The notes under the pieces: generated by a model
Told to the model about the DNA's origin: nothing
The model's database searches: none
What the model saw: the letters and a program-made list of their open reading frames with translations, nothing else
Shown: piece after piece, positions 24,304-33,288 of the stretch
Layout: each line of letters opens with the position of its first letter
Position numbering within the stretch: position 1 is the first letter of the stretch
From: Phenylobacterium sp. CCH9-H3
Lineage (GTDB): Bacteria; Pseudomonadota; Alphaproteobacteria; Caulobacterales; Caulobacteraceae
Length of the DNA: 61,348 nucleotides
NCBI RefSeq assembly: GCF_001557235.1
Contig: NZ_LSJI01000246.1
Location: 1-61,348 of the forward strand
Direction of reading: 5' to 3'
Translations under genes and position numbers: made by a program

Positions 24304-25842
24304 ATGGACGAACGGACCCCGGTGCTCATCGGAGCGGGCCAATTCACATACCGGGGCGATCCGGCCTCCTCGCCGTCGCCGACATCGCTGCTGAAGATTG
24401 CGGCGGAACGCGCGGCCGCCGACGCCGGCATTGGCGCTGAGGGGCTTGCGGCGATCGACAGCCTGGCGGTCGTCGGCTTCACGATCGATGCGCCGGGTTC
24501 GAAGCGCGGGATGATCCCCCACGCCACCAATCCGCCCGCCACGCTGTCGAAGATGATCGGGGCCCAGCCGCGCTGGGGCGTCTATTCCGAGATGGGCGGC
24601 AACACGCCCCAGTACCTCGTGAACATGCTGGCCGAGCGGATCGCCCGGGGCGAGACCGACCTGGCGCTGACCGTCGGCTGCGAATTCCTGGGCTCGGCCA
24701 CGAAGCGGGCGACGAAGGGCTTTGGCTTCGACGACTGGGTCGCCATCGAGGACGAGACGCTGGAGCCGGCCGAACGCGTCGGCGACCCGCGCCCGGGCAG
24801 CACGCCCTACGAGATCCGCCATGGCCTCAGCCGGCCCATCAACATCTATCCGATCTTCGAGAACGCCCTGCGCGCCCGGGACGGCCGCTCGATCGCCGAC
24901 CACCAGGCCAGGATGGGCAAGCTGTTCTCCGCCTTCAGCGCGGTGGCCGCCAGGAATCCGGAAGCCTGGTTCCCGGTCGAGCGGAGCCCCGGAGAACTGG
25001 TGACGGTCACCGAGAAGAACCGGATGATCGGCTTCCCCTATCCGAAGCTGCTGAACGCCATCATGGACGTCGACCAGTCCGCGGGGGTGCTGATCGCCAG
25101 TGTGAAGAAAGCGCGCGAACTGGGGGTTCCCGAGGACAAGTGGGTCTATCTGCACGGCTGCGCCGACGCGTCCGACCTGTGGCATCCCCTGGACCGCCAG
25201 AACTTCCATTCCAGCCCGGCCATGCGCCTGACCGGAAAGCGGGCGTTCGAGATGGCGGGGATCGGGCTCTCGGACATCGACGTGATCGACCTCTACTCCT
25301 GCTTCCCGGTCGCCGTGGAGGTGGGCGCGGAGGAGTTGGGCCTGTCGCTGGACGATCCCCGCGGCCTGACCGTCACCGGCGGGCTGCCCTACGCCGGCGG
25401 GCCGGGGAACAACTATGTGATGCACTCCATCGCCGTGATGATGGACCGCCTGCGCGCCAAGCCGGGCGCCTATGGGCTGATCACCGGCAACGGCTGGTAC
25501 CTGACCAAGCAGTCCACGGGCATCTATTCCACCACCCCGCCGGACAAGCCCTTCGAGCGCGAGGATCCCAAGATCCTGCAGCGCGAGATCGACGCCCTGC
25601 CGCATCCCGAGATCGTCGAGACGCCGCAGGGCCGTGGCGTGATCGAGACCTACACGGTCGTCCACAAGCGCGAGGGGCCTTTCCTGGGGATCATCGTCGG
25701 CCGTGACGAGGCTGGCCGCAGGTTCGCCGCCAATACGCCGAATGATCCGGCGACCCTTGCCAGCCTCGAAGCGAGCGAGCAGATCGGGCGGACAGGCACG
25801 GTCTCCCAGCAGGGGGACCTCAACATCTTCACACCGGACTGA
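24304..25842 (+). CDS. Thiolase-like (SCPx-type) acetyl-CoA acetyltransferase homologue
   Basis: A 512-residue protein of the thiolase superfamily. It has the opening PVLIGAGQFTYRG, the domain-2 segment IDVIDLYSCFPVAVEVGAEE and the glycine-rich GGLPYAGGPGNNYVMHS. At the usual nucleophile position the sequence reads SEMGGNTPQYLVN, without the Cys of catalytic thiolases. A C-terminal extension after about residue 400 is typical of this group. It may bind acyl-CoA without thiolysis or use another mechanism. It heads a run with the phosphatase and NAD(P)HX repair genes. Confidence 0.8.
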   Translation: MDERTPVLIGAGQFTYRGDPASSPSPTSLLKIAAERAAADAGIGAEGLAAIDSLAVVGFTIDAPGSKRGMIPHATNPPATLSKMIGAQPRWGVYSEMGGNTPQYLVNMLAERIARGETDLALTVGCEFLGSATKRATKGFGFDDWVAIEDETLEPAERVGDPRPGSTPYEIRHGLSRPINIYPIFENALRARDGRSIADHQARMGKLFSAFSAVAARNPEAWFPVERSPGELVTVTEKNRMIGFPYPKLLNAIMDVDQSAGVLIASVKKARELGVPEDKWVYLHGCADASDLWHPLDRQNFHSSPAMRLTGKRAFEMAGIGLSDIDVIDLYSCFPVAVEVGAEELGLSLDDPRGLTVTGGLPYAGGPGNNYVMHSIAVMMDRLRAKPGAYGLITGNGWYLTKQSTGIYSTTPPDKPFEREDPKILQREIDALPHPEIVETPQGRGVIETYTVVHKREGPFLGIIVGRDEAGRRFAANTPNDPATLASLEASEQIGRTGTVSQQGDLNIFTPD

Positions 25843-25848
25843 TCCCTC

Positions 25849-26418
25849 ATGGCGCGCCTCTACCTGATCCGGCACGGTCGGCCGTCCTCCACCTGGGGCG
25901 GCCACGACGACGACCCGGGGCTGGACGAGGCGGGCCAGGCGCAGGCGCGGGCGGCGCGCGACTGGCTGCTCTCGCGGCCGCCGATCGAGCGGCCCGGGCT
26001 CGTGGTGAGTTCGCCCCTGCGCCGCTGTCGGGAAACCGCTGAGCCGACGGCCGCCGCCCTGGGCGTCCCGGTGGAGATCGATCCCGTGGTGGGCGAGATT
26101 CCCACGCCCAAGGCCCTGAGCGCCGAACAGCGGCCGGCGTGGCTGCGGCAGGCGTTCCAGGGAACCTGGGGGGCCATCGAGGGCGACATGGACTACGACG
26201 CCTGGCGCTCGGATATCGTCGCCTCGCTCGCCCGGCGGGCCAACACGGCGGTCTTCTCGCACTACGTGGCCATCAATGCGGCCGTCTCGCGCCTGCTGGG
26301 CGTCGATCAGGTCCTGGCGTTCCGGCCCGACCACACCTCCATCACCGTGCTCGAGACCGACGGCGAGACGGTCCGGCTCGTCGAGAAGGGCGCCGAGGCC
26401 GCGACGGGGGTCCTTTGA
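25849..26418 (+). CDS. Histidine phosphatase family protein
   Basis: A 189-residue phosphoglycerate-mutase-like phosphatase: catalytic LIRHGRP at residues 6-12, SSPLRRCRETAEP with the second Arg, a proton-donor region DPVVGEIPTP, and the second catalytic His in AVFSHYVAINA. The substrate is unknown. It begins six bases after the thiolase-like gene and overlaps the next gene by TTGA, so the three are likely co-transcribed. Confidence 0.87.
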   Translation: MARLYLIRHGRPSSTWGGHDDDPGLDEAGQAQARAARDWLLSRPPIERPGLVVSSPLRRCRETAEPTAAALGVPVEIDPVVGEIPTPKALSAEQRPAWLRQAFQGTWGAIEGDMDYDAWRSDIVASLARRANTAVFSHYVAINAAVSRLLGVDQVLAFRPDHTSITVLETDGETVRLVEKGAEAATGVL

Positions 26419-27860
26419 CCACGCGTCCGATCCTCACCGTCGCCGAGATGACGGCCGCAGACCGAGCGGCCATCGACGCCGGGACGCCGGGCGAAGTCCT
26501 TATGGAACGGGCCGGGGAGGCCGTGGCCGAGGCGGTGGTCCAGCGGTTCCGGCCTCAGCCCGTGCTGGTGCTCTGCGGCCCGGGCAACAATGGCGGCGAC
26601 GGCTACGTGGTGGCGCGGCTGCTCAAGGCGCGCGGCTGGCCCGTGGAGGTGAGGGCGCTGGGCGACGCCGCGACCCCGGACGCCAAGGCGATGCGCGCGC
26701 GCTGGGATGGACCGACGGCGCCCTTGAACGGCGACGTCGGCGAGGCGCTGGCGATCGACGCCCTGTTCGGGGCCGGTCTGTCGCGTCCGCTCGACGGCGC
26801 AGCCGCCCAGGCCGCTGCGGCGCTCGCCAACCGGCCCGGCGCCGTCGTCGCCGTCGACGTCCCCAGCGGCGTCCCGGGCGATACGGGAAAGCCGCTTGGC
26901 CCGGCCGTGTGCGCCGGGCTGACCGTGACCTTCCACGCCCGCAAGCCCGCCCACGTGCTGGAGCCGGGCCGATCGCTCTGCGGTGACGTCCTGGTGGCCG
27001 ACATCGGTCTCCTGCCCACGCCATCGAAGCTGGTGGAGAACGGGCCCGAGTTCTGGCTGCCGCGCTTTCCGTGGCCGACGGCCGCTTCGCACAAGCACGC
27101 CCGTGGCCGGCTGATCGTCGTCAGCGGTGACGCCTGGAGCACGGGCGCGGCGCGGCTGTCCTCGCGTGCAGGCCTTCGGATAGGGGCCGGGCTGGTCACG
27201 CTCTACGCCGGCCAGGACGCGCTGGCGACGAACGCGGCGCACCTGGAGGCGGTGATGCTGAAGCCGTTCGACACCGACCTGGAGCTGGAAGAGGCCGCCG
27301 ACCAGGCGGACGCCGCCATCATCGGGCCGGCCGCCGGCGTGAACGAGACCACGCTGCTGAACGTCCTGGCCCTGGCTCGGACCGGCGCGGCGCTGGTGAT
27401 CGACGCCGACGCCATCACCGTCTTCCGCGACGATCCGGAGGAGCTGTTCTCGGTGCTCGACCGCGACGACGTCCTGACCCCGCACCCCGGCGAGTTCGAG
27501 CGCCTGTTCCCCGGCCTGCTCAAGTCGTCTCCCGAGCGTCTGACCGCCGCCCGCCGGGCCGCCGAGAAGGCGAACGCCGTCATCCTGCTGAAGGGGGTCG
27601 ACACCGTGATCGCCGCCCCCGACGGCCGGGCCGCGGTGAACGTGAACGGCTCGCCCTGGCTCGCGACCGCCGGCTCCGGCGACGTCCTCGCCGGCTATAT
27701 CGGCGGGCTGGTGGCCCAGGGGATGGAGAGCTTCGAGGCCGCCTGCGCCGCCGCCTGGATCCACGCCGAGGCCGCCGAACTGCATGGCCCGGGCCTCATT
27801 TCCGAGGATCTTCCGGGCCTTACGCCCATGGTCCTGCGCCGGCTCTACGACGAGCGCTGA
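26415..27860 (+). CDS. nnr: Bifunctional NAD(P)H-hydrate repair enzyme
   Basis: A protein of about 481 residues that repairs hydrated NAD(P)H. The N-terminal epimerase half (YjeF_N) has GEVLMERAGEAVA, CGPGNNGGDGYVVAR and VAVDVPSGVPGDTG. The C-terminal dehydratase half has DADAITVF, LTPHPGEFERL and the nucleotide motif ATAGSGDVLAGYIGGL. The start is placed at TTG 26415 in a TTGA overlap with the phosphatase, which leaves a normal N-terminus RPILTVAEM. Readings that begin further upstream lie inside the neighbour and are not family-like. Confidence 0.92.
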   Translation: MTTRPILTVAEMTAADRAAIDAGTPGEVLMERAGEAVAEAVVQRFRPQPVLVLCGPGNNGGDGYVVARLLKARGWPVEVRALGDAATPDAKAMRARWDGPTAPLNGDVGEALAIDALFGAGLSRPLDGAAAQAAAALANRPGAVVAVDVPSGVPGDTGKPLGPAVCAGLTVTFHARKPAHVLEPGRSLCGDVLVADIGLLPTPSKLVENGPEFWLPRFPWPTAASHKHARGRLIVVSGDAWSTGAARLSSRAGLRIGAGLVTLYAGQDALATNAAHLEAVMLKPFDTDLELEEAADQADAAIIGPAAGVNETTLLNVLALARTGAALVIDADAITVFRDDPEELFSVLDRDDVLTPHPGEFERLFPGLLKSSPERLTAARRAAEKANAVILLKGVDTVIAAPDGRAAVNVNGSPWLATAGSGDVLAGYIGGLVAQGMESFEAACAAAWIHAEAAELHGPGLISEDLPGLTPMVLRRLYDER

Positions 27861-27867
27861 GCCGGCG

Positions 27868-28698
27868 TCAGCCGAACAGTTCGGCCCGCACGCCCCGCGC
27901 CATCTGGCCCAGCAGGTCGGCGGCCAGGGTGTCGAGCTCGGAGCCTTCGCGGTAGTCGCCGCCCGCCGCCAGCCTCGCCCGGCCGTCGGCGAGCAGCTTG
28001 GCCGCCGCGGCCTGGGTGATCGGCGTCTCGGGATCGTAGACCGCCACCGGATGGCCGCCATGGTCGGTCATCACGCGCATCACGGGGATGTCGGTCAGGC
28101 CGTCCCCGAAGAAGGCGATGCGGTCGAAGGGCACGGCTCTGTCGCGGTCGGCCTGGACGGCGTTGATGCCGCTGTTGTCCCACTCGTCCAGCGTCCATTT
28201 GTTGATGCGGAACAGGTACTGGGTCTTGCTGGTGTAGTTGATGGCGAGGGCCGGGCCCACCGCGTCCAGGTGCTCGTTGAAGATGAAGGCCGAGGCGTAG
28301 ATCCGCTCGAAATGCGCGGCGATCGGCGAGCCCTCGATCAACTCGCGGTTGCCGGACGAGATGATGAAGTGCCGCAGATCGAGCCCCAGGGCCTCCGCTC
28401 GCGCGTTCTGGCGGCCGAACCAGTCCTCGACGCCGGGGAACAGGCGCAAGGCCGCGCCGCGCTTGCGCCAACTCTCGAGGCTGAGTTCCAGACCCTTCTC
28501 GCGGGCCTTCTCCAGCATCAGGTGCATGTAGGCCAGGATGCCGTCGCCCCGCTGCGCCTCGGCGAGCGCCTGGGTTTCGCGCCAGAAGTCGGCGTGATCC
28601 ATCCCGAGTTCGTCGGGGATGAAGGCGTGTTCCTGCATGTTGCCGGGCGCGAGGGTGCCGTCGAAATCGTAGGCGAAGACGGCGAGGGGGCGGCTCAT
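27868..28698 (-). CDS. HAD-superfamily phosphatase
   Basis: A 276-residue haloacid-dehalogenase-type protein. Motif I is YDFDGTLAPGN, motif II HFIISSGNRE, and motif IV FFGDGLTDIPVM. A helical cap of about 90 residues lies between motifs I and II (with HADFWRETQ). The C-terminal part is rich in Ala and Leu. It is probably a small-molecule phosphatase; the substrate is not evident. It converges with nnr at a 7-bp gap and has a long structured region upstream. Confidence 0.83.
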   Translation of the reverse strand: MSRPLAVFAYDFDGTLAPGNMQEHAFIPDELGMDHADFWRETQALAEAQRGDGILAYMHLMLEKAREKGLELSLESWRKRGAALRLFPGVEDWFGRQNARAEALGLDLRHFIISSGNRELIEGSPIAAHFERIYASAFIFNEHLDAVGPALAINYTSKTQYLFRINKWTLDEWDNSGINAVQADRDRAVPFDRIAFFGDGLTDIPVMRVMTDHGGHPVAVYDPETPITQAAAAKLLADGRARLAAGGDYREGSELDTLAADLLGQMARGVRAELFG

Positions 28699-28699
28699 G

Positions 28700-28922
28700 G
28701 CGCTTCACTAGCCGCCAACGGCTCGGCTGGGAACGACCCAAGAGGGTCGCCCCGGCCCCGCGACGGGAGGCGGGGGCCGGGGCGTACGGCGGCGGTTGTC
28801 GGGGAACAGGTCCGCCGCCGCGTTCTGTTGTCCTGCAAATGGTGGGAGATGCGCGGACGCAGCAGTTACGTAAGCTGCAGCGTCCCGGATGCAGCGGATG
28901 CATCCAGCAGTAGAATTTTTTT
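28700..28922 (+). other. Structured intergenic region, possible small RNA
   Basis: Between two minus-strand genes, the plus strand holds five consecutive hairpins: AGCCG/CGGCT (28710-28723), CGACCC/GGGTCG (28734-28749), a 12-bp perfect GC stem (28748-28759 with 28773-28784), a 9-bp stem (28787-28795 with 28812-28820) and GGATGCA/TGCATCC (28887-28905). Seven T residues at 28916-28922 lie ten bases after the last one. A 24-codon frame (28839-28913) ends just before the T run, without a ribosome binding site. The T run suggests plus-strand termination. No promoter is obvious. Confidence 0.35.
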
Positions 28923-30013
28923 CAGGCCCGGTTGCGCGTCCGTTCGTGGACCGTGTCGGCGGCGAGCGCGAGCCCCGCCAGGACCAGCGGCAGCAGGAAG
29001 AAGAACAGGCGATAGCCCAGGAAGGCCGCGGCCAGGGAGGGGGGGTGGAGGCCCTTGAGCAGGGTCGAGAGCGAGCCTTCGAACACGCCCACGCCGCCCG
29101 GCACGTGGCTGATCAATCCCATCACCACCGAGGGCGCATAGGCGCCGACGAACGTGAAATAGCCGATGGAGCCTTCCGGCAGCAGGACCCAGATGATCGC
29201 CGCAGCCACGGCGTTGTCGACCGCGCCGATGGTGAGCTGGGCGATGGCCACCCGGAACGACGGCAGCTTCACGCTGTGGCCAAAGCCGCGCAGGGGACGG
29301 CGCAGCGTTGCGCACAGGACCACGTAGGCCGCGACGCCCACCAGCAGCAGGGCCCCCAACCCGTCGGCCACGGGATTGGCGATCCGGCTGACCGCCGCGA
29401 TGTCGTGACTGCCGGCCATCAGCAGCGCGATCCCCGCGAGGGTCGACAGGCCCACGGTGAAGGAGAAGCCGTGGAACAGCGTGGTGGCCGCCACCTGGCG
29501 CAGGGACACGCCGTACTTGCCATAGTAGCGAGCTCGCACGGCGCCGGAGACAATCAGGTTCGCCCCCAGGGTATGGGCGATGGCGCTGGCGATGAACGAG
29601 CCGGCCAGGGCGGAGCGGACCGCGATCCTGGCTCCCGCCCAGCGCAGGCCCAGCCATTCGATCGTGCCCATCAGCAGGAAGCTGGTCGCCGACAGCCCGA
29701 GCGCCAGAACCACGGACCCCCAGCCCCAGGCCCGCATGGCGTCGGCCACCTGTGCGAGGCTGATCTCGTGGAATTCCCGCCACAGGATATAGGCGGCGGC
29801 GCCCAGCAGCACGAAGGCCAGCAGGTGCCAGGCCAGGCTGCGGAGCATCGGGAAGAACCGCGACCCCTGGGTCTCGGGCAGGGCGGCGGCCAGCTCTTCC
29901 TCGACATCCTCGAGGATTTCGCCGGGCCGCGCGTCGGGATCCTGGATCGGCAAGGGCGGGTGGTCTCCGAGTCGGCGGGTGGCGCATCGTCGGCCCACGG
30001 AACCGAAGCGCAA
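28922..30013 (-). CDS. UPF0104 / lysyl-PG-synthase-type membrane protein
   Basis: An integral membrane protein of up to 363 residues in the family of the membrane part of lysylphosphatidylglycerol synthase (YbhN-like). It has about eight hydrophobic spans and the hallmark LISHVPGGVGVFEGSL. No cytoplasmic transferase domain is attached, so it is probably a lipid transporter or flippase-like protein. The N-terminus is acidic (ILEDVEEELAAALPE). The start is unresolved: TTG 30013 is the longest, TTG 29953 is also reasonable. Confidence 0.82.
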   Translation of the reverse strand: MRFGSVGRRCATRRLGDHPPLPIQDPDARPGEILEDVEEELAAALPETQGSRFFPMLRSLAWHLLAFVLLGAAAYILWREFHEISLAQVADAMRAWGWGSVVLALGLSATSFLLMGTIEWLGLRWAGARIAVRSALAGSFIASAIAHTLGANLIVSGAVRARYYGKYGVSLRQVAATTLFHGFSFTVGLSTLAGIALLMAGSHDIAAVSRIANPVADGLGALLLVGVAAYVVLCATLRRPLRGFGHSVKLPSFRVAIAQLTIGAVDNAVAAAIIWVLLPEGSIGYFTFVGAYAPSVVMGLISHVPGGVGVFEGSLSTLLKGLHPPSLAAAFLGYRLFFFLLPLVLAGLALAADTVHERTRNRA

Positions 30014-30060
30014 GGCGAAGGTTTCTCCCGCACCTTCGCGACCGATTTAAGGAGGCCATC

Positions 30061-30570
30061 ATGCGGCGGGAAGACTGGCGCGACCTGGAGAGCGAGCGGC
30101 TGCGGCGCCTGCGGGACCGCGACCGGGGCGACTACGGGCAGGCGGACTATTCCAACCTCTACGGCTACGATCCACGGACGCGGTCGGGCTATCGGGCCTA
30201 CGACGACGGCCGGCCGGATCCCGACGGCTACGACCCGCGGTACGTCGATGTCAGGCGAGACGACCTGCGCCGCGCGCCCGAACGCCGCGACTGGGACGAA
30301 GACCATCGCGACCACCGCCGGGCCCGCCGCGATGGGCCGTCCGATCGCGTCCTCTGGGCCGTGATCATGGAGCGGCTGGACGACGAGCGGCGCCTCGACA
30401 TCAGCGGCGTCGAGGTCGATGTCGTGGACGGCGAGGTGACCTTGAACGGCTTCGTCCGGCACAAGGCCGACAAGCGGCGGATCGAGGATATCGCCGACAT
30501 CGACGGCGTGCGGAACGTGCAGAACAATCTGCGGACCCGCGAGCGCAGCCGCCGATGGACATTCCTCTGA
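30061..30570 (+). CDS. BON-domain protein
   Basis: A 169-residue protein with a perfect AAGGAGG ribosome binding site. The first 95 residues are unusually rich in Arg, Asp and Tyr (DRDRGDYGQADYSNLYGY), a disordered, charged region. The last 70 residues form a BON domain (LDISGVEVDVVDGEVTLNGF, ending GVRNVQNNL), a fold linked to membrane or phospholipid binding and osmotic stress. There is no signal peptide, unlike OsmY, so it would act in the cytoplasm. It is followed by two other small stress-like genes. Confidence 0.85.
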   Translation: MRREDWRDLESERLRRLRDRDRGDYGQADYSNLYGYDPRTRSGYRAYDDGRPDPDGYDPRYVDVRRDDLRRAPERRDWDEDHRDHRRARRDGPSDRVLWAVIMERLDDERRLDISGVEVDVVDGEVTLNGFVRHKADKRRIEDIADIDGVRNVQNNLRTRERSRRWTFL

Positions 30571-30614
30571 GCTGGGTCCTGGAACCGCGACGGCAGGCCT
30601 GCTCTTGTTAGGTC

Positions 30615-30932
30615 ATGAGCAAGCCGGTCGTCGTCTCCATTCCCCATGAACTCGGCCGCGCCGAGGCCCGGCGCCGGATCGACGAGGGGCTCGGCCGCCT
30701 GACGTCGCAGATCGGCGCGGTCGGGGAGATCAAGCAGGCGTGGGAGGGAGACTTGCTGCGCTTCTCCCTGCAGGCCATCGGCCAGACGGTCACGGGCACG
30801 ATCGACGTCCAGGAGCGCGAAGCGCGGCTGGAGGTCTATCTGCCGGGGATCTTCGCGATGATCGCGGGCAAGGTGAAGGGCCGCCTGCGCGACGAAGGGC
30901 AGATCCTGCTGGGCGGCCCGAAGAAGGGCTGA
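30615..30932 (+). CDS. PHA-granule-region family protein (105 aa)
   Basis: A 105-residue protein resembling the polyhydroxyalkanoic-acid granule region family: SIPHELGRAEARRRIDEGL at the N-terminus, then alternating strands (FSLQAIGQTVTGTIDV, REARLEVYLPGIFAMIAGKV). The function is unknown; family members are found near polyester-storage genes, but none is present here. It lies 44 bp after the BON gene in the same direction. Confidence 0.8.
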   Translation: MSKPVVVSIPHELGRAEARRRIDEGLGRLTSQIGAVGEIKQAWEGDLLRFSLQAIGQTVTGTIDVQEREARLEVYLPGIFAMIAGKVKGRLRDEGQILLGGPKKG

Positions 30933-31000
30933 GCGCTACGGTCAAGGCAACCGCCGCCCGTCGTGGACGTTCTTGTCAGGACACTTCGAGGAAGAGCCAG

Positions 31001-31285
31001 ATGCCCCACAAGCAAACCGAAGACCAAGCCAAGCGCGCCTTCACCCACGGGTCCGGACAGGCGGCGGCCGACATGGCCAGCGACCCGAAGGGGGTCATCG
31101 AAGAACATCGCCATATCGAGGGCGCGAGCAGCCGGCCGACCGCCCCTGACCCCGAGGGCCGCAAGCACGATCACATGGCCGAGCGGGAAGCCAAGTCCGA
31201 GGATCGCCAGGAGGCCCTGCTGGACGAGGCCATCGAGGAAACCTTCCCGAGTTCGGACCCGATCAGCCCGAAGCACATCACCTGA
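31001..31285 (+). CDS. Small charged protein with ETFPSSDP motif (94 aa)
   Basis: A soluble hydrophilic protein, rich in Glu, Asp, Lys and His and probably disordered for the first 65 residues. The C-terminus carries an acidic helix followed by a short motif, LDEAIEETFPSSDPIS. A 42-residue protein at 59009-59137 carries the related EAGEESFPASDPPPW. A GAGGAAGAG stretch precedes the ATG. No function is known. It ends six bases from the convergent ABC-F gene. Confidence 0.7.
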   Translation: MPHKQTEDQAKRAFTHGSGQAAADMASDPKGVIEEHRHIEGASSRPTAPDPEGRKHDHMAEREAKSEDRQEALLDEAIEETFPSSDPISPKHIT

Positions 31286-31291
31286 GGACTG

Positions 31292-33129
31292 TTACCTGAG
31301 GAGCTGTTCGTAGGCCTCCTGGGCCTCGATCCATTCCAGTTCGGCGGTTTCCAGCGCGGCCTGGGCCGCCTGCCGCCGGCGGGCCAGTTCCGCGGCCTTT
31401 GCGGGGTTCGCCGCGAAGGTCGCGGGATCGCTCAGCGTGCGATCGATCATGGCGACCAGCTCGTTGGCCTTGGCCAGGGCGGCCTCGGCGGCTTCCGCGC
31501 GGCGGCGCGCGGTTCCGGTGGGAACCCTCGTCTTCGGCGGCGGTGGGGGCGGCGGCGGCGCGACCTCGGGTTCGGCCTTGATCTGCGTGGGCGCGCGCGC
31601 GGCGACGCGGGCGCGTTCCAGCACGAAGGCCGCGTAGTCCTCCATGTCGCCGTCGAACGGCTCGATCCCGCCGTCGGCCGCCAGCCACAGCCGGTCGGCC
31701 ACCAGCTCCATCAGCGAGCGGTCGTGGGTGATCAGGATCACCGCGCCCTCGTACTCGTTCAGGGCGTCCAGCAGGGCGCGGCGCGAGTCGATGTCCAGGT
31801 GGTTGGTCGGCTCGTCGAGGATCAGGAGGTGCGGCGCCTCCATGGCCACTAGGTTCAGCAGCAGCCGCGCCCGCTCGCCGCCCGACAGGTTCGCCACCGT
31901 CGTCTCGACCTTCTCGAAGCCGATGCCGTACTGGGCCAGGCGCGCGCGCCGCGACGCCTCGCTGGCCTCGGGCATCACCCGCCGGATGATGTCCAGCGGC
32001 GTGTCGGTCGGGTCCATGGCCTCGATCTGGTGCTGGTGGAACCAGCCGACCTTGAGGCGGGGGCTGCGGTGCAGCTTGCCGGCTTCCACCTCCAGGGCGC
32101 CGGCCACCAGCTTGGCGAAGGTCGACTTGCCGGCGCCGTTGACGCCCAGCAGGCCGATGCGGTCGTCGATGTCCAGGCGCAGGTCCAGCCGCCGCTGCTG
32201 CGGCTGGAAGGCGCCAGCGGGCGCTCGGGGGAGGGCAGGGAGAACGGCGTGACCCGCTCCTCGATCACCGCCGACACCGGCGGCAGCTTGGCGATCATCT
32301 TCAGGCGCGACTGGGCCTGGGTGGCCTTCGACGCCTTGGCGCGGAAGCGGTCCACGAACGACTGCAGATGCTCGCGCCGCGCCTCGATCTTGGCGCGGTT
32401 GGCCTCCTGCAGGCGCAGCTTCTCCGAGAGCTGACGCTCGAAGTTGTCGTAGCCGCCCGGATAGAGGTCGAGCTTGCCGTCCTTCAGGTGCAGGATGTGG
32501 TCGACGGAATTGTTCAGCAGTTCGCGGTCGTGGCTGATGACGATGGCGGTGTTCGGATACTTCTTCAGCCGCGCCTCGAGCCAGAGGGCGCCTTCCAGGT
32601 CGAGGTAGTTGGTCGGCTCGTCCAGCAGCAGCAGGTCGGGTTCGGCGAACAGGCTGGCCGCCAGGGCCACGCGCATCCGCCAGCCGCCCGAGAACTCCGC
32701 CATCGGCCGCTGCAGGTCGGCCTGGCTGAACCCCAGGCCGGCGAGGATTTCCGCGGCGCGTGACGGGGCGCGGTCGGCGTCGATCTCGATCAGCCGGGCG
32801 TAGATGTCGCCCATGTCCTCCGGATCGGCGCTCTCCAGCCGCTGGAGCAGGTCGTGCCGTTCGACGTCGGCTTCCAGCACGGTGTCCAGCAGGGTCACCG
32901 GCGTGGCCGGGTGCTCCTGGTCCACCGAGCCGATGCGCGCGGCCCTGGGCACGCCCACTTCGCCGCCGCCAGGCGTGAGCTGCCCCAGGATGACCTTGAA
33001 CAGGGTCGACTTGCCCACGCCGTTGCGGCCCACGAGGCCGACCTTGGCGTCCTTGGGCAGGGTGACCGTGGCGTGGTCGAAGAAGCGGCGTCCCCAGGCG
33101 TCGAGGACAAGGTCGTTGATCTGCAGCAT
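31292..33129 (-). pseudogene. ABC-F ATPase gene interrupted by frameshift
   Basis: Encodes an Uup/Ettr-like duplicated ABC-F protein, normally a ribosome-associated ATPase. The first half starts [13 protein letters not shown] at 33129 and has [20 protein letters not shown] and LLLDEPTNYLDLEG. The second half has GVNGAGKST, LSGGERARLLL and LILDEPTNHLDIDS, followed by a Pro-rich linker and a C-terminal coiled coil. The two halves are in different frames; the break is at about 32181-32235. There the first strand of the second domain is missing and a 21-bp segment (32189-32209) reads PPLLRLE on the opposite strand, as if inverted. As sequenced, no full protein is made. Confidence 0.85.
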
Positions 33130-33174
33130 GGGCAACCGTGTGTGGCCGCGGCGTCTAGCAGACGCGGCCTGCTG

Positions 33175-33217
33175 CGTCATGCCCACGCGGCAGCTTGCTT
33201 CGCAGTGCGGGATGACG
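33175..33217. repeat. Short palindromic element (TCAT...ATGA type)
   Basis: CGTCATGCCC (33175-33184) and GGGATGACG (33209-33217) form an inverted repeat with one bulged base and further inner pairing around GCAG. It lies in the divergent spacer between the ABC-F gene and ndk. Its ends resemble those of the palindrome at 2916-2960, so both may belong to one dispersed repeat family. Confidence 0.5.
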
Positions 33218-33288
33218 ATATAGACCCCGCCACCCGCGCGGAGCGCCTTCGCGCACTTCCCCATTTCCATAGAGCCCCTACGGAGCCC

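Noticed and set aside
28839..28913. A 24-codon leader peptide in the structured region
   Set aside because: No ribosome binding site and no run of regulatory codons; kept only as part of the possible RNA.
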